From Scytalidium lignicola (lineage: Eukaryota; Ascomycota; Leotiomycetes): a stretch of 64,000 bases of DNA. A program made the position numbers and the translations under genes. The stretch is taken from assembly GCA_002812745.2 (NCBI GenBank), contig NCSJ02000193.1, forward strand, positions 18,972-82,971. Direction: 5' to 3'. The notes under the pieces are model-generated. The model ran no database searches. It was not told the origin of the DNA and saw nothing but the letters and a program-made list of their open reading frames with translations. This document shows, piece by piece, positions 32,154-44,519 of this stretch; position 1 is the first letter of the stretch; each line of letters begins with the position of its first letter.

Positions 32154-35086
32154 ATGGCCTCCAAACGTAAAGCGTCTGCCATGGCGCCTGCCGAGGAGCC
32201 AGTTGACCCTTCAGACCAGTTGATGTTCCTAGCTCTCGGCGGTGGCAATGAGGTTGGCAGATCATGTCACATCTTACAATATAAAGGAAAGACGGTCATG
32301 GTGAGTTCTAATGATCTATCAATCACCTTGGCTTCCAATACTAATATTTATTTATAGCTCGATGCTGGTATGCATCCAGGGTACGATGGTCTTGCTGCAC
32401 TTCCATTCTATGATGACTTCGATTTGAGCACCGTAGATGTGCTCCTAATTAGCCAGTAAGCACCTTTCTATAGTTTTCTGTTGGTTATTTGGGATGATCT
32501 TTCATGTCGATTGGTGACCTTTTTTTTATATACTGTGTGGGCTTCTTTTTCACTGCACATGTTCTGTGAAAGAAGCAGTACTTCCTCATCTATCATGTAT
32601 ACGAGAATCAATACAAAATTTTATCACGCAGTACTTGCATATCTCGATTCTGTGAAGATGACCTGCACTCTCTCCCACTCAAGTACTGTACATAGATTAG
32701 CCGGATCCTCCCTTCTGCAGCCATTCCTTCCTAGGCAAACATCGTAATTGCTGACATATATTAAGTTTCCACATCGATCATGCTGCTTCTCTACCATATG
32801 TCCTAGCAAAAACGAACTTCAAAGGACGTGTCTTCATGACGCACCCGACAAAGGCCATTTATAAATGGCTAATTCAGGACAGCGTACGAGTAGGAGAGGC
32901 ATCTACAAACAGCACATCTCAACCTGTTTACACAGAAGCTGATCACCTATCAACATTCCCTCAAATAGAGGCAATTGATTACTACACTACACACACAATT
33001 TCTTCCATCCGAATCACACCTTATCCTGCCGGTCATGTCCTTGGCGCCGCTATGTTCCTCATCGAGATTGCGGGACTTAAGATCTTCTTTACAGGGGACT
33101 ACTCAAGAGAAGACGATCGGCATCTTGTCTCCGCTGAAGTGCCCAAGGGCGTTAAGATTGATGTTTTGATTACTGAGTCGACTTACGGTATAGCATCCCA
33201 TATTCCTCGTCTCGAAAGAGAACTGGCTCTCATGAAGTCTATCACTGGTATTTTAAATCGCGGAGGACGGGTTCTGATGCCAGTATTTGCTCTTGGACGA
33301 GCACAGGAGCTTCTCTTAATCTTGGATGAATATTGGGGTCGGCATTCTGAAATGCAGAAAATACCAATCTACTATGCTAGCAACCTTGCGCGCAAGTGTA
33401 TGTTAGTTTATCAGACATATGTCGGTGCCATGAATGATAACATAAAACGCCTATTCCGTGAGCGGATGGCCGAGGCAGAAGCGTCAGCCGATGGGGTGGG
33501 CAAGGGAGGACCGTGGGATTTTAAGTATATCAGGTCACTTAAAAATCTTGACCGTTTTGACGATGTAGGAGGATGTGTTATGCTTGCAAGTCCAGGTATG
33601 ATGCAAAACGGAGTCAGCAGAGAACTACTGGAAAGATGGGCTCCTAGCGATAAGAACGGAGTCATTATAACTGGCTATAGTGTTGAGGGGACGATGGCTA
33701 AGCATATAATGCAAGAACCAGACCAAATTCAAGCTGTCATGTCTAGGAATACAGGCGCGGCAAGACGAATACCAGGTGGTGGAGAATCAGAAAAAGTTAT
33801 GATACCCCGGCGATGTAGCGTGCAAGAATTTTCATTTGCAGCCCATGTTGATGGCACTGAGAATAGAGAATTTATAGAAGAAGTTGCAGCACCAGTAGTG
33901 GTGAGTTCTCCCTTCCTATATTACAGCACTGCTAATTGTATATTAGATCTTGGTCCATGGCGAACAACACAATATGATGAGGTTGAAATCGAAACTGCTT
34001 TCCCTTAATGCAGACAAAACTACCAAAGTAAAGGTGTTCAGTCCTCGAAACTGTGAGGAACTTTACATTCCATTCAAGACAGACAAGACAGCAAAAGTTG
34101 TTGGTAAACTGGCGTCAATCGTACCACCATCATACCAAGATACCGAAGATAACCAGGGTCAGCTTCTCACTGGTGTATTGGTCCAGAATGATTTTAAGAT
34201 GTCTCTTATGGCACCGGAGGATCTTAGAGAGTATGCTGGATTGACCACTACGACAATTATATGCAAACAACGGTTGACAGTCAATGCTGCCGGTATCGAT
34301 CTAATCAAATGGGCCCTGGAAGGGACATTCGGTCGTGTAGAGGAACTACCAGAGAGCAGGCCAAAGAAAGAGACGAACGGTGATTCGCACATGAATGGTA
34401 TCGAAGAGAAAGCCGACGAAGAGCTCTATACGCAGCCTGTGGTCTACCTCATCATGGGCGCAGTCAAGGTCACTTATCTTGAGCACAGCAGAGAAGTGGA
34501 TTTAGAATGGGAAGGCAGCCTACTCAATGATGGTATCGCAGATGCAGTAATGGCTGTTCTGCTCTCTGTCGAAAGCAGTCCCGCTGCTGTTAGAGGTATG
34601 ACTCTGATAACTGGTTGTTTCAAATGTTGCAAACCTAACCTACTCTCCTAGAATCCTCAAACAATCATCCTCATTCACATGACCTTCCCNAAAAAGAACC
34701 CCCATGCGGAACTTTCAGCTACAGAAAAACTGGAACGACTCTTCATGTTTCTTGAATCACAATTCGGTACTGAAGCTCTTGTTCCAATAGCATTACCTAA
34801 AATCCCTTCAGAAGCTGTACTCCAAAATGGAGAGGGCCAGGAGAATAGTGAAGGCGAAGGATCGGGAGAGGAAGAGCGAAAGCTTGAGACGATCCAGAGA
34901 TCCGAGATCGATCGATTACATAAGCTAGGGATTCCCGTGCCCGGCGTGCAGGTCAAAGTTGATAAAATGATTGCGAAAATATGGCTGGAAGATCTGGAAG
35001 TTGAATGTCAGAACAGAGTGTTTGGGGACAGGGTTCGGGCGGTAGTTGACAGAGCTGTGGAGGTCACTGCGCCTTTATGGGGTTGA
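32154..35086 (+). CDS. YSH1: mRNA 3'-end processing endoribonuclease YSH1 / CPSF73
   Basis: Five exons: 32154-32300, 32358-32455, 32766-33900, 33947-34595 and 34652-35086. The metallo-beta-lactamase site forms across the second intron: [17 protein letters not shown] holds H-x-H-x-D-H, with its first His codon split (CA|GTAAGC...TAAG|T). Other site residues sit in [24 protein letters not shown] and [14 protein letters not shown]. The beta-CASP region includes [19 protein letters not shown] and [31 protein letters not shown] follows, then the CPSF73 C-terminal domain ([19 protein letters not shown]). The N at 34690 must be a surplus base; removing it gives [13 protein letters not shown] in frame. 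The enzyme cuts pre-mRNA before polyadenylation. Confidence 0.95.
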
Positions 35087-35712
35087 TGAAATAGGCTATA
35101 CGAAGAGGCTTCGGGTTGGCATATCGTCCACACCTTATGATAGGCTTTCATATGTATGTAATTATACCCGGTGATACTTTTAATATCCGATATGCAGGCA
35201 GGCGTCCGGAAGCATTTCGCATGTTGCCTAGGGTATACCTAATTTTCAGGGTAGAATGTACTGTACACAATAATCTTGAATTGCGAACTTATAATGTCAT
35301 ACGTTTTGGAAGTCTACAGTGCACTATAAAGCAAGACCCTCTTAACTTTGTACTTCACAAAGAGCTGCTTCGTTAAGAATTGACAAGTTAATTTAGACCG
35401 CTGGTGTGGGCCATAGCCCACCAATATTCCTGACAGAGAACTTATTTGCTCAGCATAATTGATTGTCATGTAGTCAACATAAACACAAATAAACATCATA
35501 AGAGTCCAATTGTTCTCTTCAAATATAGTTCTATTGAGGTTTTCTGTGAGACTTTTGACTATTTTACCAACAAATTCGTGTACCACGAATTCGAGACCAG
35601 CTGTTCAAGAGATAACAGAGAGTGACTCAAGGGAGACTGCAGCAGTCGCGGGGGGGCTATTCGTAGCTATACCTATCTCCACGATGGACTGCTGGATGAA
35701 CCAAGCTATTAA
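35087..35712. other. Convergent intergenic region
   Basis: About 625 bp between the YSH1 stop and the stop of the next minus-strand gene. AT-rich, no supported gene. Confidence 0.35.
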
Positions 35713-36458
35713 TCATATAAATAATACACTTTTAACCCATCTGAACAATTCCTTAGTAAAACGATGAACGTCTAGCAGGTGATCCGTTCCCGTGATTGCC
35801 AGTCTTGGATGGATTCTACTATAGAAAGTATGAATACTCTTGCTCAGATCAAAGATGTGTTTTCCAGCGCCAATGATTGGCTTGAAAAGATTAGCTTTGC
35901 TATATCCGCAGCCAGAAGTATGGGTCTGAGTAGTTGCAACAATTGAAGTGGTAGGATAACCAGGGAGGCCGGTTGAGCTCAAAGCCAAATTGCTTCCACC
36001 TTTCTTAGTGATGGTGGAGGAGCTCACTTCTGACAGGTAGACCATATCAACTGTGGTTGTAATCGCAACAGTATTGCTGACTGTGCTGACCTTAGCTGTG
36101 TTCGGCGGCGGACTATCAATGAAAGGCTTCAGGCATACTATGAGGGGCGCTGAATCCTGAGTAACTATCATACAGTGGCTGTTGGGGTATGGTGTTGGGA
36201 GGACTCCGGCAGGTGCCTGGGTACCAGTGAAAATGATAGTCGAACTTTGGTAGGTAACGGTTACGGCTTCGACTGACTGGGCAGTGGTATTGGCAGCTAT
36301 TGCTGTAGAAGCCGCTATGCCAGCTCCTGTAATGACTAGATTCAGTTAGTTAGACATAATTTTATAGGGAATCTTGAAAAGGTATACACACCTTGACCAA
36401 GGAATACACTCCTTACAAGGAGAACAGAAAAAGCTTGAAGGCTTCTAGTTGCCACCAT
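35713..36458 (-). CDS. Small Ser/Thr-rich protein with a possible signal peptide
   Basis: Two exons: 36458-36392 and 36326-35713, joined across an intron GTGTGT...ACAG (226 aa). The N-terminus MVATRSLQAFSVLLVRSVFLG is hydrophobic and followed by AGIAASTAIAANTT, consistent with a secreted protein. The body is Ser/Thr/Val-rich (SNTVAITTTVDMVYLSEVSSS) with few Cys (SHC, IVC, SGC). No domain recognised. The last 40 residues may be wrong: another frame over the same DNA encodes a short tail (GNHGNGSPARRSSFY) and stops, which would need a further unseen intron. I call this a candidate secreted protein of unknown function. Confidence 0.5.
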
Positions 36459-37909
36459 TGTAGACTCGTCTTTCTTGGGTAAAGAGCAGATACGAAAGGT
36501 GATAACCTATGATAGCCGTTCTATTTAAGTTAGCATTTTGTCAAAATCGATATAAAGGGAAGACAGGAAAGTATTTCCGATTTCTACACTTCAAAGATAT
36601 CAACGCATATTGAGTGACTTACGGATATTTCTCAGACCTCTAGTATGAGGGAAATTTACTGAAGTTGAACGATATTGAAATAAAAGGTTGGTGGTACTGA
36701 AATACTTGCGTAGGATAATCACGCTATGAGATTAATAGATGGATCTCGCTATAAGAAAAGGGGAAACTGTGTACGCTGTTGAATGGCCTTGCAATTGATA
36801 TAAGACAATCGCTAGCAAAATACATGAGTCTTGTTGTATAAATGGAAATGGACGGCTAGTTATTAGATTCGAAGACGCCAATGAATGATAGTAGCGCTAT
36901 GAGAGAGCAGATTATTTAGAAGTTTGTGAGCTAATCGTGTTCCCAGATTATTGTACTTCCAGAATCTATCCATTATCATATAACTCAATATGCGCCCATT
37001 TAAAGCTTCAGCCAAGCTAAAATCAGCACATATTTGCACTACCAGGAAGAGAAGAAAGATTCCTCGGCGGTCAAAAAGTGCAGGACAAGATATATATAAT
37101 AACAAGATAGCACTTGTGCAAAATTAAAAGAAAGGAGAAGACATTATATGTTAAGAAAATCAACGTAAATAGAAAATGAAGATGAAGTTCTAAGGATGCT
37201 ATACCCCAACTTTGAACTAGCATCATAGAGAATTCAACTTTATTGATACTAGCTTTGTACCAAAGATCTTCATCGCTCTAGTGAATGCAGATTTTCACAT
37301 ACACGCTGTTGGGTTATCTGCTGTGCCTACCATGACGACTGAGAGCAGAAGCCCCGTTTCCAACGGAGCATCTTGCCCAGTAGTTCGATCTCTTCAGCTC
37401 CCTGAATTTGAGGTTGTTTTAACAGATATGGCATTGCATTCAGCCGTGCTGCATGTAACTTCTTTCAAAAGAAAGAAGCCTACTCTTTTTCAACTATCTA
37501 TCCAGTACATGATGCAGCTCGTAGTTGCAGTTTTTCAGTAGAGCACTAGGCGATAAGATAAGAGATGGAGCTTGATCGGGGAAAGCTAATTATGTCATCT
37601 TGGCAACCTGCCCCAACAGCTCAGGTACCCGACGCCGCCTTTTTCTCCTAACCATCTTGCAAGATAAGTTTAAGGTGTCAAGTTCCCACAACAAATATTC
37701 GCCGACCATATTTAAGTTCTATAATCTGGGTCATGGCGTGGCCATATCCATGAAGTGCAGTCTGAATTGCTACTGAAAACCTAAGTTTACGCAACTCTGA
37801 TTTGAATAAAAGAGGCAACCTGTGGCAACGGCTATCCATTTTCTCCTAAGCTATCGAAATATCGAGTTCTATCTTTCAATGTATACTGCTAGTCTACTAG
37901 ATCATTTCA
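36459..37909. other. Intergenic region
   Basis: About 1.45 kb, AT-rich, between the small secreted-protein candidate (-) and the BTB-like gene (+). Short frames (for example 37281-37541 plus) lack support. No repeat or RNA gene recognised. Confidence 0.35.
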
Positions 37910-39406
37910 GTGTCGTATCACATACGAACGACTATCCAAATGTCCTCTGAAACGAACGCAACACTTGGGGAAGGCATGTCCTCTCTACGCATAGGGGAGA
38001 CGGTGCATGAGCTTGTTGAAATTCGAGCTACAGGAGACGTTATTCTCGATGTTACATTTGAAAATACTAACGCCTGTACGAAGTCGATACCTGGTGATCT
38101 TATACAGCAACTGCGGACTTCGAAAACACCTATTACTTCTTCCCAAGTCTTCTACCGGGTCCATCTTAATACTCTAAAGAAGCACTCAAAGTACTTCCAG
38201 CATCTTCTAGGATCGGATGCCTTTGGAGAAGGCAGGCTCGTTGCTACTAAATTGACTGAGTTAAGCCAAGCGAATATAAAGCTCTCAGAAGCGGAACCCA
38301 ACCAACTGCCACGAATTACGATCGTGGATGAGGACGATGCAACACGAACCATTGGCAGGGAAGTTGTCTTTCGAGATCTGCTCAACATAATACATGGTGC
38401 TAGACATGCTAGTCCAAGCAAGCATATCACGGTCACTTATATGGGCGTATTGGTTGTTTTGGCGGATAGATTTGATTGTATTTCTTTGGTCACTCCATAT
38501 CTCACTGGAACTGGACCGCTTGCGAAATTCAAGTATCCCTCTACTTATGGTGTCGAGAAGAGCGCCGAAGAGGTGTTACGTCAGAAGATACTCATCTTCT
38601 ACTTTACGAATCAATCTGCAAAACTGGTATCGGCCACAAAAGAGTTGATAATTCGAGGGTCGTATCAATGGACGGAGTATGGTCTTAATTCACCCGTTAC
38701 TTCAGCAACGTGGTGGGATTTACCAGATAGCTTAGAAGCTGAGCTTTCCCATCGTCGTTCTCGTATAATTCAAACAATCGCCTCCCTGCAGACCCATTTC
38801 CTCAGTCTATATACATCGCGTATAAGGCAATGCACTCTGGGATATGACAGTAGCGCCGCCTGCGACTCCTATCAGCTTGGAGAGATGGTAAAATTCTTTA
38901 CCAACAAAGATCTCCTTTCACTTGTCCCCATTTCGGCAACAAATCCAGAAGACCCAGAATATATCTGGCCTGACGCATATTCCGGCGATATTGAGGGCCT
39001 AATAGGAATTCTACGTCAATGTCCAAGTTATCAGATCGATAAGAATCATTCACACTGCGGACTGAGGACTCGACTCCTGCCTGTTCTTGATTATATCCAG
39101 AATTGTATTGAGACCGGGACGGGGATAAACGCCTCACTATGGAAAACGGATAGACCCAGCCGCACTTGGATTCAGGAGAAAGCAACAAAAGGTAACCGCA
39201 GAAAGGCATTCGTCGTTGACGACAAAGAAGTTGGCGTGGAGAAACGGATATTTGAATTTAAAGGACGAAATGCTCTCAGGTTCAATAGTATGGGTTCAGA
39301 AAAGCTCGCTCGAGAGCTGTTTACTGCTGATAGCTGGAACTGGTCTGCAATAAGGGAAGAAGAACCTCTTCGGCTGCCCAAGACATCGCCATCTCTTAGG
39401 TTCTAG
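37910..39406 (+). CDS. BTB/POZ-like hypothetical protein
   Basis: Single-exon frame of 498 codons. Two starts are possible: 37910 (MSYHIRTTIQ) or 37940 (MSSETNATLGEG). Residues about 45-180 resemble a divergent BTB/POZ fold as seen in many fungal hypotheticals: DVILDVTFENTN, FYRVHLNTLKKHSKYFQHLL, then VFRDLLNIIHGARHA and ITVTYMGVLVVLADRFDCISL. The rest (residues 200-498) is a conserved-looking helical region with no name, containing YQWTEYGLNSPVTSATWWDLP and SSAACDSYQLGEMVKFF. BTB domains mediate dimerisation or cullin-3 contact; the role here is unknown. An N with a nearby inverted repeat lies just 3' (39461). Confidence 0.75.
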   Translation: MSYHIRTTIQMSSETNATLGEGMSSLRIGETVHELVEIRATGDVILDVTFENTNACTKSIPGDLIQQLRTSKTPITSSQVFYRVHLNTLKKHSKYFQHLLGSDAFGEGRLVATKLTELSQANIKLSEAEPNQLPRITIVDEDDATRTIGREVVFRDLLNIIHGARHASPSKHITVTYMGVLVVLADRFDCISLVTPYLTGTGPLAKFKYPSTYGVEKSAEEVLRQKILIFYFTNQSAKLVSATKELIIRGSYQWTEYGLNSPVTSATWWDLPDSLEAELSHRRSRIIQTIASLQTHFLSLYTSRIRQCTLGYDSSAACDSYQLGEMVKFFTNKDLLSLVPISATNPEDPEYIWPDAYSGDIEGLIGILRQCPSYQIDKNHSHCGLRTRLLPVLDYIQNCIETGTGINASLWKTDRPSRTWIQEKATKGNRRKAFVVDDKEVGVEKRIFEFKGRNALRFNSMGSEKLARELFTADSWNWSAIREEEPLRLPKTSPSLRF

Positions 39407-39688
39407 GAATGTTCTACTATTTCATGATATATAGCTTAGCTTAAGTAGCGTTGCGCAGGCNGTAGATCACGATCTACAGCGATATTAAAACTAAAGATTG
39501 GGCCAACTTATGCTTGATAGGATAAGCATTCTTTCATTTACTACCACATTTAAGAATTTAGAAATGAGAATATCAAATCATTATATTGTTCATTTAAAAA
39601 CTCAAACTATGGGAGACCTTAGTGTAGTCGCAATCTCAAAGGGCCACCCAATCCAGGAACCTACCACTGTATTCTAATGAAAATCATT

Positions 39689-42241
39689 TTAATATCCATA
39701 ACCGCCACCGCCATGTGGAGGTTGTCCATACGGCGGACTCTGTTGATAGCCTCCTTGATAGTATGGTGGGCCTTGTGGATAGCCTCCCGGGCCTGGCTGC
39801 GGTGGTCCTCGATTATAACCACTTGGATAAGGGGCTAGTCCGCCGTAAGGGGGTTGTTGAGGTGCGCCCCACTGTTGAGGGGGCAGGGGCATTTGACTTG
39901 AAGCTCCAGCGCCAGGGTAACCTTGGTAGCCACCATACGGCTGCTGATGTGGAGGTTGCTGGTAGTTTGAGGGAGCAGCGCCACCATATTGATTTGGGGC
40001 TGAATAGGAGCTCGGATAAGCACCCGGTCCACCAGAGCTTTCAGGTCGAGGTGGGCCGCTTTGATACCCGTAACTAGGGCTATGGGATGGTGGATAAGGT
40101 GAATTGCCTATCGGTGGTGATGAACTTTGATAAGCATTCTGTGGGTTGTCATCACGGCCCTCCAATGAATTGAGATCCCGAGACTGTATTTCGGACCAAA
40201 TGGATCCAGATGTTTTACCATGGCCACCGAATAAGGAGCCATGAGAATGATCATCATGATCGTTAACACCTCCTTTGTGGTTTCGTCCAGCTTTAACGGA
40301 AGCAGAACCTAAAATGTGGTTGATGCTACCACGGTCTGGATGTTCCTCAGCCCACCTCCGTACAGTGTTGAACATATCACGTTGGATTTCGACACGCTCG
40401 TCCCGGAGTGCCGGATGGTGGAATGTTCTTAGAATATCACCCAAGATCTCATCAACGGGCACACCCGGGTGTTCCCATGCGTAGATTATTCGTCTAATAT
40501 GAATTAGTTGCATATACAACGTAGAAGAATTTGACTTACGGTGCAACGTATTGCAATATGGTGGTAGCAACTCTACCGGCACATCCGTTCAGAAAGTTTG
40601 AAAAATGATCTTTTGACAGCATGGAATGGGTAGGGTTACTGCTTTGAGGGTCATTCCAAGGCTCATATTGTGAGTTTGCACTAGCCTCAACTACTGAGGT
40701 AGATCCTTTCTTCAACGACTTAGATACAGCATCAATGATCGGTCTGACATATGGAGCAAGTAAAGATAAAATGAAAAGGGTGAGTGTTTCGCTGATTTTT
40801 TCAACTAATGCCTCAAGGCCAGGAATCTTTGCAATGGTGGCATTGATAGCTTTAACAACACGGTCTCTGAATTCCAAGATTGGATATATTTGTTTTGCAA
40901 CCTTGATCGGATCGAAATCTGGACTCATTCCGGGAACACTTGGTCCAGGAGGTCCTCCAACTGATCCTGGAGGAGCATTAAAGGATGCTTGGGGATTGTC
41001 CCTCGTCATTATATTTCTATGTTCTTGTTCAGCTGACTGCGCTTGTAAGCTTCGTGCAGTTTCTGCCAGTCCCCCACCGAGTCCAGGTACTTGTCCTAGG
41101 AGACCCGTAAAGTTCTGTGCACCAAATCCACGCTGGCCACTAGTCTGAGACTTTTCGGCATTTTTCAGGGCGATATCCATTTCTTCAACCTCGGTTTGAG
41201 TAAAGTGATCTGTTGCTTCTCCAAGGACAGAATGCAGAAAGTCTACAGCACCAAAGGTGCCAGTAATAAGCGGGTAAATCCGCTTGCCTCGAATATTAAT
41301 CTCTGTTGCAGTTCCTACATGAGGGAAGACCTCATGATAGCCAAGCTCGCGCAAGGCGAGCTCACAGTAGTTAGTATGAGCTCCGAAATCCTATATATAT
41401 CATCAGACACGCGCAGACACTTGATAGTAGAGTCTAGAACGTTTACCTCCATGCAATGAAGACCTTGTCCTAGACATCGAAGAGCTTCACATAGATCTGC
41501 TTCCTTACCGCTGCTTCCAGAGGCGCCGCTAGTGTAAACTCGACCAAAGTGAATGCTACGACTAAAACTGAATCGAATATACCCTGTACTTGTTGCCCAA
41601 CCGCCAGCCTCGTTAGCAATATAGTTTTTCATTCCAGTATTCGTATCCACTTCAAGCTCTTGAGGTTGGATTGGGGGTCTCAGACGTGCATCATATGTTC
41701 TTGCATCCATGTTATCTGCATAACCCTTGGGGTTATCAATATGCTCCTCTGGCCTGTAGACCCCCAGACGCTCTTCTGTAACTTCAAATTCTCCTGTTGC
41801 ATAGCCAAATGATAGGAAACTTAAGACCCAAACCTTCAATGGTCAGCATAAGTCTGGACAGCAACATGGTAGACAAATACCAGGATTCGGATAGTAGGAG
41901 CGGAGACGCCCTTTAAGCTTCCCACATCAACAGCCTGGGAATAGTCTCGAAGCCAATTACCAAAATAGACTCTCTTAATGTTCATACTAGTCCATTTACC
42001 GCCCTTGATAAAGGCAATCGTCTTAAGCATATCCTCAATATCTAGATACTCTTCAGCCAGATCCCACGTGACGACAAGGCTGCTTCAACAACGCACCTCC
42101 ATGGCGAAAGTTTTTGCCTTCGACTTCGGCAATGCTTGGAATATTTCCAGCACCAAAAGCAGCCGCTGGTGCTGGAAGAACCAGCAATATAATGCATATT
42201 GCAAAGAACAGTGACGTGAATGTGGGGTTGTAACGGCCCAT
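39689..42241 (-). CDS. HET-C homologue (heterokaryon incompatibility protein family)
   Basis: Five exons: 42241-42097, 42041-41881, 41833-41447, 41390-40540 and 40493-39689, 782 aa. Junctions read FRHGDIEDMLKTIAFIKGG, IRILVWVLSFLSFGY, LHCMEDFGAHTNYCEL and QYVAPRIIYAWEHPG, all smooth. The N-terminus (FTSLFFAICIILLVLPAPAAAFG) is a signal peptide. The Het-C domain follows: FGAGNIPSIAEVEGKNFRHG and RVYFGNWLRDYSQAVDVGSL. After a charged linker the C-terminal 150 residues are rich in Gly/Pro/Gln/Tyr (YPQGPPYYQGGYQQSPPYGQ), as in Neurospora HET-C. In Neurospora, het-c alleles with partner pin-c trigger vegetative incompatibility; many fungi keep the gene without that role. It diverges from SCS7. Confidence 0.92.
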
Positions 42242-42810
42242 GTTGATTGGATTTGCCCGATCAGAGCCTAGTGATATGAAAGATTCACTTGGTTTTAATC
42301 GTTGATAAAAGATTCCAGCAGTGAGATGTCCTGCATCGACCTGCAACTGGCTGGTTGAAAGCGAACTGACTTCTTGAATAAAGAGAAGGGCAGATGACTT
42401 TTGAGCTTTGTGCCAAGACCTCAGCTATCAGCAGCGTCATTAGATACCTACTGGTGCAGCTTGTGGCTGGGCGCTATGGCGAACAAGCCACATTTCAGGG
42501 GCGGGATCTGGCATAAAATTTGCGGGTAGCGGCCTTTGAGTCTTTTCCGGCAGCTTCGGGCTCGGAAGATTTTGAGGTGGTAGTCGTTCCACTGCTAGGG
42601 TTTGACGGCTCACCCATCTCCTTATTGATTACCTTATCGTAATTTGCGATTTCTTAAGTACACTTCGATCCTCGACTGCTGCTCTCCTTTTTTGAGACAA
42701 CTCCTCAGTTTTTTGTACTTTCTCTACATAACTTTCAGGAGGCTTTCCTTGCGCATCTGCGCAATCTTAATCTTCTCTCTCTCTTCGTGTTGTCCATTGG
42801 ACTTCCCATC
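42242..42810. promoter_or_regulatory. Shared divergent promoter HET-C homologue / SCS7
   Basis: 569 bp between two head-to-head genes, with a pyrimidine-rich leader (about 42670-42800) before the SCS7 ATG. No strong motif match seen. Confidence 0.4.
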
Positions 42811-43978
42811 ATGTCGCCTTCTCGAACACTCCCGTCCTTCACACAAGCAGACGTTGCCTCTCACAGCACCGCGCAAAGTTGCTACGTCACACTAGGAAAC
42901 CGTGTCTTCGACGTCACGGACTTTGTCGAAAGTCATCCAGGTGGTGGAGACTTGGTGTTGGAGTATGGAGGCAAAGATGTAACCGAGATTTTGAAAGATC
43001 AGGACTCGCACTTCCACTCCGAGGCAGCGTACGAAATTCTTGAAGATTCACTGGTTGGGTTTCTTACTCAAGACAAGGTGACAAAAGGGAAACAGAATGG
43101 AACGGCAGAGGAAGCAATGGTGTATCCATCGACTGGCATGGCATCTGAAGACGACTTGAAGAAAGAAACCGATCTTGTTGAAGACTACAAGACTTATAAG
43201 TTCCTTGATTTAAATAAGCCACTTCTCCTGCAGGTATTACTTGGCGGATTCAGCAAGAGGTTCTATCTAGAACAGATTCATCGACCGCGTCATTATAAAG
43301 GAGGAGCATCTGCACCACTGTTTGGTAACTTCCTGGAGCCATTGTCCAAGACTCCGTGGTATGTGATACCAATTCTGTGGTTACCCCCAGTGCTATATGG
43401 GACATACATAGCAAGAGAAGGCCTCTCAAGTGTGTTCGAGGAAGCAATGTACTGGTTGCTTGGGCTTTGTATTTGGACTCTGGTCGAGTATATACTACAT
43501 AGGTTTCTATTCCATCTTGATGGGTAAGTAGGATCTCATCTCTGGACCGAACTCTTTAACTAATAGAAATCTTAGGTACCTGCCAGATCATCCTATTGCT
43601 CTCACTCTACATTTCCTGCTTCATGGAATCCATCATTATCTTCCAATGGATAAACTCAGACTTGTCATGCCACCAACAATGTTCTTAGCCCTTGCCACGC
43701 CGTTCTGGAAGCTTGCCCATACTGTCTTCTATTACAACTGGCATGCTGCAACTGCGGTCTTCTGCGGTGGTATTTTTGGTTACATTTGCTACGACTTAAC
43801 CCACTACTTTTTACACCATCGAACGCTCCCTGCGTATATGAGAAAATTGAAGAAGCATCATCTTGAACATCACTTCATGGATTATGAGAATGGATTTGGT
43901 GTGACCAGTCGGTTCTGGGATTGGGTATTCGGCACCGAGCTTGTGCCACCACCAATGAAGACAGTGAAGACACTCTGA
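42811..43978 (+). CDS. SCS7: Fatty acid / sphingolipid alpha-hydroxylase (cytochrome b5 fusion)
   Basis: Two exons: 42811-43523 and 43576-43978, 371 aa. The N-terminal cytochrome b5 domain (residues about 10-95) has the haem motif FVESHPGGGDLVLEYGG and a second His in DSHFHSEAAYEIL. The C-terminal hydroxylase has two long hydrophobic pairs and the metal-binding His clusters HRFLFHLDG, HFLLHGIHHYLPMD, HYFLHHR and KKHHLEHHF. Scs7 adds the 2-hydroxyl to the very-long-chain fatty acid of inositol phosphorylceramide in the ER. Length matches the family. The internal ATG at 42811 (MSPSRTLPSF) is preferred over 42787. Confidence 0.95.
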
Positions 43979-44519
43979 TCTTTCTGAAAGCACTTCTCTG
44001 TATTAACTGAACGCAACTCATTTTTATGTGGATGCAAGAATGATGTAATGTTGGGAGTGTGGTAGGCATCTTGGCGTTTGTGGGTCTGATTTTGAGCAAG
44101 ACTACATCCGTAATAATCAAGGAAACATATTTAATCTAATAATAGCAAATATACTCGATTGAGTGCATAATCGCATGTAATTTAACCACCTGAAGTTGTT
44201 CACCATTAAAATATTCAGCAAAATTATTTCTGCTCAAAATAGCCACGGCATACTCACGTGATCACTCAAATTCTGTCTTGGCTCGTGCGACATCTTTGCG
44301 TCTTCGGCAAATCCCATACAAAGTGCTCCGTACATCAATATTAATCAGCCTGTCTGTACAATCTCTTTTGAGTTGGAAGAGAAGCATCGACTTTGCGCTC
44401 TCTTTTGGCCTGTGGACCGACTGAACTTCATACTTATTTCTCCACTTTATTCTACCCTATTTTGTACCTCAGTTTAGAAACCTCCAACGTCGGTACTCGA
44501 GGTCTATTGCGCATAAATC
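43979..44519. other. Intergenic region, SCS7 3' side / splicing factor promoter
   Basis: 540 bp. CACGTGATCA lies at 44255-44264, 260 bp before the splicing factor ATG. A minus-strand frame at 43875-44120 overlaps the SCS7 end and is unsupported. Confidence 0.4.

Noticed and set aside
37281..37541. Possible short secreted protein upstream of the BTB-like gene
   Set aside because: No signal peptide, no domain, and no splice links to neighbouring frames.
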